Assembly (NCBI RefSeq): GCF_026013605.1
Contig: NZ_JAPDPJ010000001.1
Location: 248,001 to 312,000, forward strand
Direction: 5' to 3'
Source of the DNA: Plebeiibacterium sediminum
GTDB taxonomy: Bacteria > Bacteroidota > Bacteroidia > Bacteroidales > Marinilabiliaceae
Length of the DNA: 64,000 bases
Shown: piece after piece, positions 49,593-59,020 of the stretch
Position numbering within the stretch: position 1 is the first letter of the stretch
Layout: each line of letters begins with the position of its first letter
The notes under the pieces: model-generated
What the model was told of the DNA's origin: nothing
The model's database searches: none
The model's input: only the letters and a program-made list of their open reading frames with translations
Position numbers and translations under genes: made by a program

Positions 49593-51611
49593 ATGAGCGT
49601 AAATGATATATCAAAATTTAAAACTCTTTTTATAGAAGAAGCTACAACTTTGCTAAACTCTATGGAAAGTATTATTCTTCAACTTGAAGAAAATCCTAAA
49701 AACATGGATTTAATTCAGGAGGTTTTCAGAGTAATGCACACCATTAAAGGTGTAAGTGGAATGTATGGTTATACAGCAATGAGTGAATTAACTCATAATG
49801 CAGAAAACATTTACGATCTTATCAGAAATGACTCTATTGAACTTACTCAGGAAATTTTAGATCAAACCTTAATTATAGTGGATCAACTGTTTGCCCTTAT
49901 TAAAGATGAGCATTTTGAGAAAAAAGAAAACCAACAAAAACAAACTGAACTACATAATTGGTGTAATCAAATAATCATAAACAATAAAAACAGGACAAAA
50001 AAAGTTCAGCTAAAAAAATTAGTTCGTGAAGATAGTCTGGTTACTTACAATGTAATTTTTCATACCCACCAAAGTATTATAGACAGACGAATAAATGTAT
50101 TTTACACGATAAAAGACCTTGCCGAAATTGGTGAAATTAAATCGATAAATGCGCTCCCTGTTGATGGTGAGGATGAAGAACGTTGGAGCATTTTTGTGGT
50201 TGGTAATTTTACTCAGTTGGACATTGAGGATGCCTTAATGTTTGTATTTGAATATTGTATTATTCGAAAAGTAGCAGACTTTGATGTGTTTAATACAGAG
50301 GAGATGGCCAAAATACAAAAAGAACTACTTCTGGAAGAAGAAACACATTTATCCACAACAAATAATGAAAAGTCAGATAGTAATAATAAACCCAAAGTTA
50401 AAACAGAAACAAAACTAAATAATACAGAATCAATGATTGCCTCAATCAGGCAAAATATGAACCGCATATCTGTTGATTCTGAAAAATTAGATTATTTAAT
50501 GTATCTGGTTAGCGAATTCATAACCACCTCCTCACAACTAAATTTATCCAGCAAAGAAAAGGGATTTGAATCAATCAGGCCACAAATAGAAAAACTCGAC
50601 CGTCTTTCTAAGCAATTCAGAAACAATGCATTGGAGATACGATTAATCCCAATTAGAGATATGGTTCCTAAATTTAACAGGTTGGTTAGAGATATTTCTA
50701 ATAGCCTTGGAAAAGAAATTGAATTTGCTACTGAAGGCATGGAAACAGAACTTGATAAGAGCTCTATAGACCTAGTTGCTGAGCCATTGGTACATATGCT
50801 AAGGAATGCATTAGATCATGGAATAGAACTACCTGAAGACAGAATTGCAGCAGGAAAAGATGCCAAAGGAACAATTAAACTAAAAGCATACAATTCAGGA
50901 AACAATATTTTTATTGAAATATCTGATGATGGAAAAGGTTTAAATCGCGAATCAATTATTAAAAAGGCAATTTCAAAAGGCCTGATTAATAAAGGTGATA
51001 ATTTATCCGATAAAGACATTTATAAATTAATATGTGAACCGGGTTTTTCTACTGCTTCAGAAGTTACAGCTATCTCAGGAAGAGGTGTTGGAATGGATGT
51101 AGTTAAACAAAAAATAGCCGAAATGCGCGGTGAACTTGAAATAACAAGTATAATAGGTAAAGGAACTACATTTACAATTAAACTTCAGCAATCTATTGCA
51201 ATTTTAGATACCCTTTTGGTTCGTTCTGGTAAAATGAAATTCTTATTACCTTTATCAGATGTTGAAATTTGTGCTCAAATGCATTATGAAAACGTTGAAA
51301 AAAGGCTAAAACATGCCACAGTTGACTTCGAAGAAGAACTCATTCCTTTTGTCTCGTTAAGAAATTTATTTGATATAAATGGGGACCAAAATAAAATGGC
51401 AAAAATGATTATGATTAAGAAAAACAATAACAAGTTTGCCATATTTGCTGATGAAATTCTTGGCCAGCATCAGGCGGTTTTAAAACCAATGGGTGAATTG
51501 GTTAAAAGCCATGAAGAAATTTCTGCAGCAAGTGTGTTAGGTAACGGTGAAGTAGCCTTTTTATTAGATACGAATTCTATTAATCAAAATTTATACTCAA
51601 AAGCAATATAA
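49593..51611 (+). CDS. cheA: Chemotaxis histidine kinase CheA
   Basis: A 672-residue kinase. P1 has the phospho-His49 in FRVMHTIKGVSGMYG. Residues about 140-240 are a P2-like alpha/beta module. P3 (about 290-345) is the dimer helix pair. The ATPase domain has LVHMLRNALDHGIE, DDGKGL and SGRGVGMDVV. The CheW-like P5 starts near 530. All active motifs are intact. No cheY, cheB or cheR gene lies nearby in the window, so its phospho-acceptor must be encoded elsewhere or be one of the receiver proteins of the divergent operon (inference). Confidence 0.95.
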   Translation: MSVNDISKFKTLFIEEATTLLNSMESIILQLEENPKNMDLIQEVFRVMHTIKGVSGMYGYTAMSELTHNAENIYDLIRNDSIELTQEILDQTLIIVDQLFALIKDEHFEKKENQQKQTELHNWCNQIIINNKNRTKKVQLKKLVREDSLVTYNVIFHTHQSIIDRRINVFYTIKDLAEIGEIKSINALPVDGEDEERWSIFVVGNFTQLDIEDALMFVFEYCIIRKVADFDVFNTEEMAKIQKELLLEEETHLSTTNNEKSDSNNKPKVKTETKLNNTESMIASIRQNMNRISVDSEKLDYLMYLVSEFITTSSQLNLSSKEKGFESIRPQIEKLDRLSKQFRNNALEIRLIPIRDMVPKFNRLVRDISNSLGKEIEFATEGMETELDKSSIDLVAEPLVHMLRNALDHGIELPEDRIAAGKDAKGTIKLKAYNSGNNIFIEISDDGKGLNRESIIKKAISKGLINKGDNLSDKDIYKLICEPGFSTASEVTAISGRGVGMDVVKQKIAEMRGELEITSIIGKGTTFTIKLQQSIAILDTLLVRSGKMKFLLPLSDVEICAQMHYENVEKRLKHATVDFEEELIPFVSLRNLFDINGDQNKMAKMIMIKKNNNKFAIFADEILGQHQAVLKPMGELVKSHEEISAASVLGNGEVAFLLDTNSINQNLYSKAI

Positions 51612-51664
51612 AATACATAACATTTAAGTAACTTTTTGCGTATTAAAAGTAAAAAACGTTTCTT

Positions 51665-52045
51665 ATGCAAGGATCCTTTGATTTTAACATGATTAATGAA
51701 TCAAAAGAAACAGGTAGTTCTGTAGACTTCTTTATTTATAGAATCCCGGATGATTCTATTCAGCTTTCATTAAATATGAAGCAATTGTTGGGTTTAAGTT
51801 GTACCGAAACCTGCTACCTATCTAATATTAAGTCATTAATAATTGGAATAGATGTTCCTGTATTTATTAATCATTTTGAAAAGTGGTTAAGTGGTGATAC
51901 ATCTCAAATAATTCAAATAAAGCTGGTTGATTCAAAAAATCAGGTAAGAACGCTTCAAATGAAGGGGCATATCCGATATGATGAAAATCAAAACATTCAA
52001 ACCATTTATGGTGCATTTTTTGATATTAGCTACCTCGGCAATTAA
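51665..52045 (+). CDS. Small stand-alone PAS-like protein in the che cluster
   Basis: A 126-residue soluble protein. The pattern of a first half with LNMKQLLGL and a second half with KLVDSKNQVRTLQMKGHIRYDENQNIQTIYGAFFDIS resembles the C-terminal strands of a PAS_3-type domain. It has no output domain. The 53-base gap after cheA and the terminator behind it suggest it is the last gene of the cluster. It might bind a small ligand or a partner kinase. The PAS call is tentative because the N-terminal half is divergent. Confidence 0.6.
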   Translation: MQGSFDFNMINESKETGSSVDFFIYRIPDDSIQLSLNMKQLLGLSCTETCYLSNIKSLIIGIDVPVFINHFEKWLSGDTSQIIQIKLVDSKNQVRTLQMKGHIRYDENQNIQTIYGAFFDISYLGN

Positions 52046-52054
52046 CACAAACAC

Positions 52055-52086
52055 TGATGTGCGTTCCACATGGAACGCATCATTTT
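52055..52086 (+). terminator. Terminator of the che cluster
   Basis: GCGTTCC (52061-52067) pairs with GGAACGC (52072-52078) around ACAT. TGAT (52055-52058) and ATCA (52079-52082) extend the stem past a two-base bulge. TTTT follows. Confidence 0.75.
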
Positions 52087-52146
52087 AATTGCAACCACTT
52101 ATTCAGATATTCTTACCTCGCTAAATACTATTTCTACATTAACCCC

Positions 52147-53511
52147 CTACAAGAAAATAGAATAGCAGAATGTTCCTATTGTAAAATAAATCAACATCCC
52201 CAATATATCATTCAAGGTAGTTACAAAGGGACCTGTAGCTACTGCAGGATCGATATTTATTCGCTTTAAGGCCAATGGAATAAACGTTCCAAATAATGAA
52301 GCAATTAATATTACGGAGAACATTGCTATAGAAACTGTATATGTTAATGCCTGATCAGAGCCTTTTATGAGATTATACCCAAATATAACCGATGATAAAA
52401 CAGCTGCGTTCACAACGCCTACTGCCAATTCCTTTAATAACTTTCCTGAGGTTGAATCCAATCCACTATTTCCTGAAGCCAAAGATTGTACGATAATCGC
52501 AGAAGATTGCATCCCAGTATTTCCACCCATCGCAGCAATTAAACCCATAAAAAATGAAATTTGTGGATTTAACCCAATCAATCCTTCATACTGACTTACT
52601 ACCATTGATGATAAAATACCTCCCATCAAACCAATAAAAAGCCATGGCATACGTGCTTTGGTATGACTCCATACATTATCTGAAGATTCAACATCATCGG
52701 TAATACCGGAAGCTAACTGATAATCCTTTTCTGCCTCTTCACGAATAACATCTACAACATCATCAATTGTAATTCGTCCAAGTAGTCTGCCAATACTATC
52801 TACAACCGGCAATGCTACAAGGTCATATCTTTCCATAATAGCACTAACCTCTTCTGCAGGTACATTAGCATTAACAGCGATCACATTCTCATTGTAAATA
52901 TCTTTAACTGTACGTGTTGTGGGACTAAGAAGTAATCTTTTTAGAGATAAGGTACCTTTTAATATTCCATCATTATCAACAACATATACATAATAAACCT
53001 CATCAAGTTCCTCTCCCTGACGACGCATACTGCGTAAACAAATGGTTACATTCCAGGATTCTTTTACCTTAATGAGCTCTTTACCCATTAAACCACCCGC
53101 AGTATCTTCGTCATAATTAAGCAAATCAGCAATATCACCCGCCGATTTCACATCCTCCATGTGAGAAAGTACCTCTTGCTGACGATCTTCTTCCATTTCA
53201 CCAAGAACATCAGCCGCATCATCCGATTCCATTTTATCAATGTATCGTTTCGCAATCACTTCACTAGGTAAGGCACTTAACAAACGTCTTCGCTCATCCT
53301 CATCTAATTCCGTAATAACATCAGCCGCAGTCTCATCATCAGCAATCAAGTACAAATACTTGGCTTCTTCAAGATCAAGTTCCCGGTATAAATCAGCAAT
53401 ATCAGCAGGATGCAGATCCTGAATATCTTCAAGTATCCGGATTTCATCCTTAATTTCAATTTTTTGCTTTATGTGGTCAACAAATTCACGCGTTAGTTTG
53501 AATTCTGCCAT
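52147..53511 (-). CDS. mgtE: Magnesium transporter MgtE
   Basis: A 454-residue inner-membrane Mg2+ channel. The N-terminal superhelical MgtE_N domain (about 20-130) is acidic, with repeated LLS/EDxxAxVLGEM units. Two CBS domains (about 135-255) follow and sense cytoplasmic Mg2+. The C-terminal membrane domain has five helices and ends with the conserved GPFVTTLNDILGMLIYF, whose Asp belongs to the ion pathway. The length is normal. ksgA lies upstream on the same strand with a 51-base gap. Confidence 0.95.
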   Translation of the reverse strand: MAEFKLTREFVDHIKQKIEIKDEIRILEDIQDLHPADIADLYRELDLEEAKYLYLIADDETAADVITELDEDERRRLLSALPSEVIAKRYIDKMESDDAADVLGEMEEDRQQEVLSHMEDVKSAGDIADLLNYDEDTAGGLMGKELIKVKESWNVTICLRSMRRQGEELDEVYYVYVVDNDGILKGTLSLKRLLLSPTTRTVKDIYNENVIAVNANVPAEEVSAIMERYDLVALPVVDSIGRLLGRITIDDVVDVIREEAEKDYQLASGITDDVESSDNVWSHTKARMPWLFIGLMGGILSSMVVSQYEGLIGLNPQISFFMGLIAAMGGNTGMQSSAIIVQSLASGNSGLDSTSGKLLKELAVGVVNAAVLSSVIFGYNLIKGSDQALTYTVSIAMFSVILIASLFGTFIPLALKRINIDPAVATGPFVTTLNDILGMLIYFTIGTFCYSIFL

Positions 53512-53562
53512 AATTGCTAATATTTTTTTAAGAATATGGTATTCTTATATTTTTTCTAAATG

Positions 53563-54345
53563 CTACAAATTACTTTCAATAAACTTCGTCAGTTCAACAA
53601 ATTCACTCACAGAAAGTTGTTCCGGACGTTTAGAGAATAATGAACATTCACTTAATGTATCTCGATTAAAAGGAATTGCTTTAAGAGAATTACTTAGTGT
53701 TTTTCTTCTTTGATTAAAACCAGCTTTTACAACACGAAAAAACAACTTCTCATCGCAATCTAACTTTTCTACATCATTACGAATTAGCCTAATAACACCA
53801 GATTTTACTTTAGGCGGTGGATTAAAAACATGTTCAGGAACTGTAAATAAATATTCAACAGTATAATATGCTTGCAAAAACACACTCAAAATTCCGTATA
53901 CTTTACTTCCCGGAGGTGAAGCTAATCTTTCTGCAACTTCTTTTTGAAGCATCCCCACAACCTGTGGAATTTTTTCTTTATAATCCAATACTTTAAAAAA
54001 TATCTGACTTGAGATATTATATGGAAAATTGCCAATGATATTAAAACTACTATCACTGATAGTATTCAGATCCATCTTTAAAAAATCTCCTGAGATAATC
54101 TTCCCTTTCAACATAGGAAAATGTTCATTAAGATAATCTACAGATTCTGTATCCAACTCAACAAGCTCAACATCTAAACCTTCTTTTTCAACAAGATATT
54201 TTGTTAGTACTCCCATTCCTGGTCCTATTTCAAGTACCTTTGTTTTTAAGTCTGTAAGACTATCCACAATATTTTGAGCTATTTTTTCATCTGTTAGAAA
54301 GTGTTGGCCCAGGTGTTTTTTTGCTTTTACGTTTTTCATTGGCAT
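53563..54345 (-). CDS. ksgA: 16S rRNA dimethyladenosine transferase
   Basis: About 260 residues from ATG at 54345; ATG at 54339 and TTG at 54366 are alternatives. The SAM-dependent enzyme dimethylates two adjacent adenines at the 3' end of 16S rRNA during 30S assembly. [16 protein letters not shown] is the N-terminal signature, [14 protein letters not shown] is SAM motif I, and [14 protein letters not shown] holds the catalytic NxPY motif. The C-terminal part with [12 protein letters not shown] is complete. mgtE follows downstream. Confidence 0.96.
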   Translation of the reverse strand: MPMKNVKAKKHLGQHFLTDEKIAQNIVDSLTDLKTKVLEIGPGMGVLTKYLVEKEGLDVELVELDTESVDYLNEHFPMLKGKIISGDFLKMDLNTISDSSFNIIGNFPYNISSQIFFKVLDYKEKIPQVVGMLQKEVAERLASPPGSKVYGILSVFLQAYYTVEYLFTVPEHVFNPPPKVKSGVIRLIRNDVEKLDCDEKLFFRVVKAGFNQRRKTLSNSLKAIPFNRDTLSECSLFSKRPEQLSVSEFVELTKFIESNL

Positions 54346-54551
54346 AATTTTAGCAGTAGCCGACAATCAATATTTTAAACTGATATATTAAAATATATTT
54401 TAATTATTTTTAACATATCATTGTCGTGTTTTTGCACAAACAAATAATCTTTTATAAAATTGCACTCGCTAATCCTGCGGCAAAGGTAAAATATTATTAC
54501 TAAAAATTCTTAGATTAAATTTTTAGGCGAATACAAATCAAAGGCAGTCCA

Positions 54552-55535
54552 TTGAAAAAAAATATTATTAATGTCATAAAGTTTCTAATCTATCTTTCCA
54601 TTGGTGGATTTTTGATGTGGTATGTGTATCGTAATTACGACATGCATCAAATACAAGAAACTCTAAAAACCGGCGTAAATTATTGGTGGATTCTTTTATC
54701 AATGGTTGCAGGACTTGCAAGCCACTTTAGCAGAACCCTAAGATGGCAAATGTTAATTGAACCCATTGAAAAAAAAACCAGATTATCGAACACATTTTTT
54801 GCTGTAATGGTAGGTTACTTTGCCAACTTATTAATTCCTAGAATGGGTGAAATTTCAAGATGTGGTGTTTTAAGTCGATATGAAAAGATTTCTGTTACCA
54901 GGCTCATTGGAACAGTTGTAGTAGAAAGACTTATAGATGTAATTATGTTGTTTTTGTGCTTACTCTTAGTATTAGCTATTCAGTTTAATATTGTGAGTGA
55001 TTTCTTAGTTAAGAATACTGATTTAACAAAGTTTTCAAATATTTTTACTTCTGTTTGGACGTATGCATTTATCGCTTCATTAATACTTTTATTCAGAATA
55101 TTCAAAAAACGTTTTGCCAGAACATCCCCTTACATGAAACTTAAAGGATTATGGAGCAAATTTGCTGAAGGTTTCTTTGCGGTCAGAAACCTTAAAAATA
55201 AAACGTTATTTATTTTCCATACGCTGTTCATATGGTGCATGTACTTTTTAATGATATACGTTTGTTTTTTTGGTTTTGAATTTACATCTCAACTTTCGCC
55301 ATTGGCTGGTTTTGCTGCTTTTGTATTAGGAAGTTTAGGTATGGTTGCACCTGTACAGGGCGGAATGGGCCCCTGGCATTTTATGGTTATTGCTACATTA
55401 CAAATGTATGGTGTATCTCAAAACGAAGGAGCAGCATTTGCATTGGTAGTTTGGAGTGCTTTAAATGCAATGATCGTTATTACAGGCATTATTTCTTTAA
55501 TTTTTCTACCTATTATTAATCGTAAAATGGCCTGA
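54552..55535 (+). CDS. Flippase-like membrane protein (LPG synthase TM / YbhN family)
   Basis: A 327-residue integral membrane protein with about seven to eight helices. The start is TTG 54552, since no ATG is near and MKKNIINVIKFLIYLSIGG gives a proper first helix. HFSRTLRWQMLIEP and the later APVQGGMGPWHFMV are hallmarks of the lysylphosphatidylglycerol-synthase membrane domain family, which lacks the catalytic LPG domain here. A role in lipid or glycan flipping is possible but unproven. Its stop overlaps the next start (TGATG). Confidence 0.85.
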   Translation: MKKNIINVIKFLIYLSIGGFLMWYVYRNYDMHQIQETLKTGVNYWWILLSMVAGLASHFSRTLRWQMLIEPIEKKTRLSNTFFAVMVGYFANLLIPRMGEISRCGVLSRYEKISVTRLIGTVVVERLIDVIMLFLCLLLVLAIQFNIVSDFLVKNTDLTKFSNIFTSVWTYAFIASLILLFRIFKKRFARTSPYMKLKGLWSKFAEGFFAVRNLKNKTLFIFHTLFIWCMYFLMIYVCFFGFEFTSQLSPLAGFAAFVLGSLGMVAPVQGGMGPWHFMVIATLQMYGVSQNEGAAFALVVWSALNAMIVITGIISLIFLPIINRKMA

Positions 55536-56470
55536 TGCGCTATTTAAAAATTAAGCAAAAAATTATAGGGATATTAATTCTGGTATCTTCGTATGCATAT
55601 ATTGTATACAGACTGTCAAATATTAATATCAATCTATCTTTAGTAAATATCAACGCAACAAAAGGTTTCTATATATTGATATTTATAATTCTGGCGTTTT
55701 TAAATATTCTCACGGAATCAGTAAAATGGAAGATACTTCTTTCCGGAATCATAAATGTAAAATTGCCTGATTGTATCCGTATGGTTTTTGCTGGCTTTTC
55801 TTCTGGTATTTTTACTCCTGCCAAAATTGGAGAACCCTATGGAAGAATTATCCCACTTCCCAGAAAGTTATGGAGTAAGGGTACTGCCTTAAATTATTTT
55901 GGAGGCTTCCTTCAAAATATAGTTATATTTCTCACCGGATCTATATTCACTTATTTCGCAGTTAATAACAACAATTTCCAATATGCTATATTATTAAAAT
56001 ACACCATAGTTTTATTAGTAGTATCCGTTACAATATTCTATTTATTATTTGTATTCAGGGTTAGGATAAGTACTTATATTTCACAATATAGAATTTTAAA
56101 TAGTGTAACAAAATCCTTTGGAGAATTAAGATATATCAAACCTAAAAAGTATATTAATCTATTTGTGTTAAGCTTGACCAGATATTTTACTTATTGTACG
56201 CAACTCATCTTATTACTATACATTTGTTCAGATTCCCAATTTACCATAAGTACATTAATTATTGTACCAATATATTTTATGTGCATTACAGTTATCCCAT
56301 CCTTTTTATTGGCTGACTTAGGAGTAAGAAATTCTGTTGCATTATTCCTATTCTCTATTAATTTTCCTAACGAAACTTCTATTATACTAGCTGTAAGTAT
56401 GTTATGGATTACAAACCAGGTAATCCCTGCAATAATTGGATCCTATTTTATTATAAAAAAGGATCAATAA
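55535..56470 (+). CDS. Second flippase-like membrane protein, divergent
   Basis: A 311-residue protein with about eight predicted membrane helices. ESVKWKILLSGIINVKLPDCIRM and FSSGIFTPAKIGEPYGR match the core of the same family as the preceding gene, although the overall sequence is quite different. ATG 55535 shares its first base with the preceding stop codon, so translation is coupled. The pair could work as a heteromer. No catalytic motif is visible, and the substrate is unknown. Confidence 0.75.
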   Translation: MRYLKIKQKIIGILILVSSYAYIVYRLSNININLSLVNINATKGFYILIFIILAFLNILTESVKWKILLSGIINVKLPDCIRMVFAGFSSGIFTPAKIGEPYGRIIPLPRKLWSKGTALNYFGGFLQNIVIFLTGSIFTYFAVNNNNFQYAILLKYTIVLLVVSVTIFYLLFVFRVRISTYISQYRILNSVTKSFGELRYIKPKKYINLFVLSLTRYFTYCTQLILLLYICSDSQFTISTLIIVPIYFMCITVIPSFLLADLGVRNSVALFLFSINFPNETSIILAVSMLWITNQVIPAIIGSYFIIKKDQ

Positions 56471-56591
56471 CCCCTTATCTTCACTATCTTATTATCAAAC
56501 TTTTAAACAATATTATTTCAAATCATTAAAAACTCATTATCTTTAGTACGCCTTTTTCCATTTTATTAACCTAAAACAGAACTCAAAAACA

Positions 56592-57716
56592 ATGGAAAAA
56601 TATATATCAGAACTCATTAAAGAAAATAACAGAGTAATTATTCCCAACTTTGGAGCTTTCATTATATCCAAAGAAAATGGGTTAAGTATCCTCTTTAATA
56701 ACTTTTTAAGTTTTAACGATGGACTATTAGTTAACTATATTGCTGAGCAAAAGGGAATAGACACCATTGTTGCGACAGACCAGGTATTTAACTATGTGGA
56801 CAACTTAAAAAAAGAATTAGATGAGAAGGGTATTTACTCCATTGATAAACTGGGGGTATTCAAAAAAGATGAAAATGGCATTTTAAGATTTCAGCAGGCT
56901 AGTGATTTTGCTGAAGAGCTTAATAGCGAAGAGTTAACAAAAAAAGAACCTTCAGAATTTGTTAACGAAGATACCGTTGAAGTCAAAAAGGAAACTGTAT
57001 TACTGGATATAGACGACGACTCTGAAATTACTGATGCTCCTGAAGAAGAAAAAATCAAAGAAGATACTTCTGTGGAAAAAGTTGAAGAAAAGGAGCCTGT
57101 ATTTACAATTGATAAAGAGGAGGAAAAGCTAATAAAAGAGGAAAAAGTTCCTGTAAGTGTAACTACACCTCCAATTCCAAAAGAGCAACCAAAAGTTAAA
57201 CCTGCTACTCCAAAAGAAAAAGTAGTAAATAAATATGCTCAAAAAACCATAAAAGAGAAGAAACGTAAAGACATCATTACATTTGTTGTAATAGCTTTAC
57301 TTGTAATTTTATGTATCGCTGTATACTTTGTATTTTTCAATAATTCAAAAAAGGTAAAGGTAAAAACAACACCTATAAAAGTTGAAAAACCAATAAAACA
57401 AGAGCCTGTAGTAATTGATTCAGCTAAAGTAGTTAAGGAAGAACCTGTAGAACAAATAGAAACACCAGTACAACCAGAGATATCAAAAAGTAAGGATTTC
57501 TATATTATTGTAGGTAGTTTTAAAAAGCAGGAAAATGCTGAAAACTACGTTAATAAATTAAAAGATTTAGGGTTCACAAACGCTGAAATCATCCCCAAAG
57601 GAAATATGTTTTTAGTCAGTGCGGATTCTGATGCATCATATAGAGTTATTGAAGCTCGTCAGCAAGAAATTCTTGAGAAGGATCGATTAGAAAGCTGGCT
57701 TTATAAAATTCAATAA
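56592..57716 (+). CDS. HU-CCDC81 and SPOR domain membrane protein
   Basis: A 374-residue protein with an N-terminal pair of HU-like CCDC81 modules (about 1-105; ENNRVIIPNFGAFIIS, LGVFKKDENG). A long acidic and Lys/Pro-rich linker leads to one membrane helix at about 228-249 (IITFVVIALLVILCIAVYF). The C-terminal SPOR domain (about 300-374, KDFYIIVGSFKKQENAENY) binds denuded peptidoglycan at the septum. This layout is characteristic of Bacteroidota and may tie the chromosome or cytoplasmic partners to the division site; that role is inferred. Confidence 0.88.
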   Translation: MEKYISELIKENNRVIIPNFGAFIISKENGLSILFNNFLSFNDGLLVNYIAEQKGIDTIVATDQVFNYVDNLKKELDEKGIYSIDKLGVFKKDENGILRFQQASDFAEELNSEELTKKEPSEFVNEDTVEVKKETVLLDIDDDSEITDAPEEEKIKEDTSVEKVEEKEPVFTIDKEEEKLIKEEKVPVSVTTPPIPKEQPKVKPATPKEKVVNKYAQKTIKEKKRKDIITFVVIALLVILCIAVYFVFFNNSKKVKVKTTPIKVEKPIKQEPVVIDSAKVVKEEPVEQIETPVQPEISKSKDFYIIVGSFKKQENAENYVNKLKDLGFTNAEIIPKGNMFLVSADSDASYRVIEARQQEILEKDRLESWLYKIQ

Positions 57717-57747
57717 AGATTTCTATAAATAATATATCATTATTAAT

Positions 57748-57780
57748 AAGGGGATTACGTGATGTTATCCCCTTTACTTT
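57748..57780 (+). terminator. Probable terminator after the SPOR gene
   Basis: AAGGGGAT (57748-57755) pairs with ATCCCCTT (57767-57774) around an 11-base loop, followed by TACTTT. The T-run is interrupted. Confidence 0.65.
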
Positions 57781-57792
57781 GTTTATGCTTTT

Positions 57793-58923
57793 ATGCTTGA
57801 ATTAGTTCTAGTCCCTTTTATTCTTGTGGTTTTTACAATCTACTTATTCATAATAAACCAATTCCACAAAGGGTTTAAACAAATAAAGACTTTTAAAATT
57901 CAGAAAAATAGTCAATATGAAAGTATAAGTTGCATTATTCCATTTAGAAATGAGCAAGAAAATATTGCTAAACTGGTTAAAGGCTTAATACATCAAACAC
58001 TTCCTTGTAATTTTTTTGAAATTATTTTTATTGACGATTACAGTACAGATAACTCATATCACGAGTTACAAAAGCTTATAGAAGACATTAGCAATTTTCG
58101 TGTTATTAAAAACATTCAACCAGGAAAAAAGAATGCGATTAAACTTGGTGTTGAATCAGCCCTAAACCCATATATCATAACTACTGATGCAGATTGTACT
58201 CATAATAAAAACTGGCTTACTACAATTAGTCAATTTATCCATGAAAACAAACCTGATCTTGTAATTGCTCCTGTAACATTACAACCCATCAAAAATTTCT
58301 TCGAACAATTCCAGGATATTGATTTTTTGAGTCTCATTACATCAGGAGCTGGAGCTACAGGAATTAATAAACCAATTATGTGCAATGGCGCTAACCTTAT
58401 ATTCAGCAAACAATTATATAAAAATGCCTCAGCTCAAATAATAAATAATTATGCTTCTGGTGATGATATCTTCTTACTTCAATATGCAAAATCCATTCAT
58501 GCCAAAATTCAATTTTTAAAAAACAGAGAAGCTATTGTATATACAGAGCCTGTTCATACTATGAAATCTTTTTTATTTCAAAGAGTAAGGTGGGCATCGA
58601 AAAGCAAAGGTTATTCAGATAAATTTACACTTATTGTTGCATGGATCGTATTTGTAACAAACACACTAAGTGCATTTTTACCCATCTTATTATTATTATC
58701 AAAGGAGGTCTTTTTTGTTGGCTTTCTTTTCTTCTTATTAAAATCTACAATTGACTATAGAATATTAAAATCAGGGGCTAATTTTATGCAAAAACCTCTA
58801 AGAACTATCACCTTTATTATGTCACAGCTTATTTATCCTTTTTACATTGTATTTACTGTCTTTTATGCCGCCTTTGGTAATGTAAAATGGAAAGACAGAA
58901 ATATTATCATTAATAAAAATTAA
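57793..58923 (+). CDS. Family 2 glycosyltransferase, membrane bound
   Basis: A 376-residue enzyme with one N-terminal helix, a GT-A domain and about three C-terminal helices. SCIIPFRNEQENI and FIDDYSTDNS bind the nucleotide sugar. TTDADC is the DxD-type metal motif, and FQRVRWASK is the QxxRW motif found in processive enzymes. It probably extends or decorates a cell-surface glycan or lipid. The donor and acceptor are unknown. It stands alone between a terminator and a kinase gene. Confidence 0.88.
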   Translation: MLELVLVPFILVVFTIYLFIINQFHKGFKQIKTFKIQKNSQYESISCIIPFRNEQENIAKLVKGLIHQTLPCNFFEIIFIDDYSTDNSYHELQKLIEDISNFRVIKNIQPGKKNAIKLGVESALNPYIITTDADCTHNKNWLTTISQFIHENKPDLVIAPVTLQPIKNFFEQFQDIDFLSLITSGAGATGINKPIMCNGANLIFSKQLYKNASAQIINNYASGDDIFLLQYAKSIHAKIQFLKNREAIVYTEPVHTMKSFLFQRVRWASKSKGYSDKFTLIVAWIVFVTNTLSAFLPILLLLSKEVFFVGFLFFLLKSTIDYRILKSGANFMQKPLRTITFIMSQLIYPFYIVFTVFYAAFGNVKWKDRNIIINKN

Positions 58924-59020
58924 TCCAGTATTAAAGTAGTCTTAATAATTACATGATATTAAAAATTTCATGAGCTGACATCACTATTATATTTTCACAA
59001 CAAAACAAAAAATATAAAAA

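Noticed and set aside
52057-52269. 70-codon plus-strand frame after the PAS-like gene
   Set aside because: It starts on the terminator hairpin of the che cluster and runs antisense into mgtE. The Cys/His-rich look comes from reverse reading of the MgtE C-terminus.
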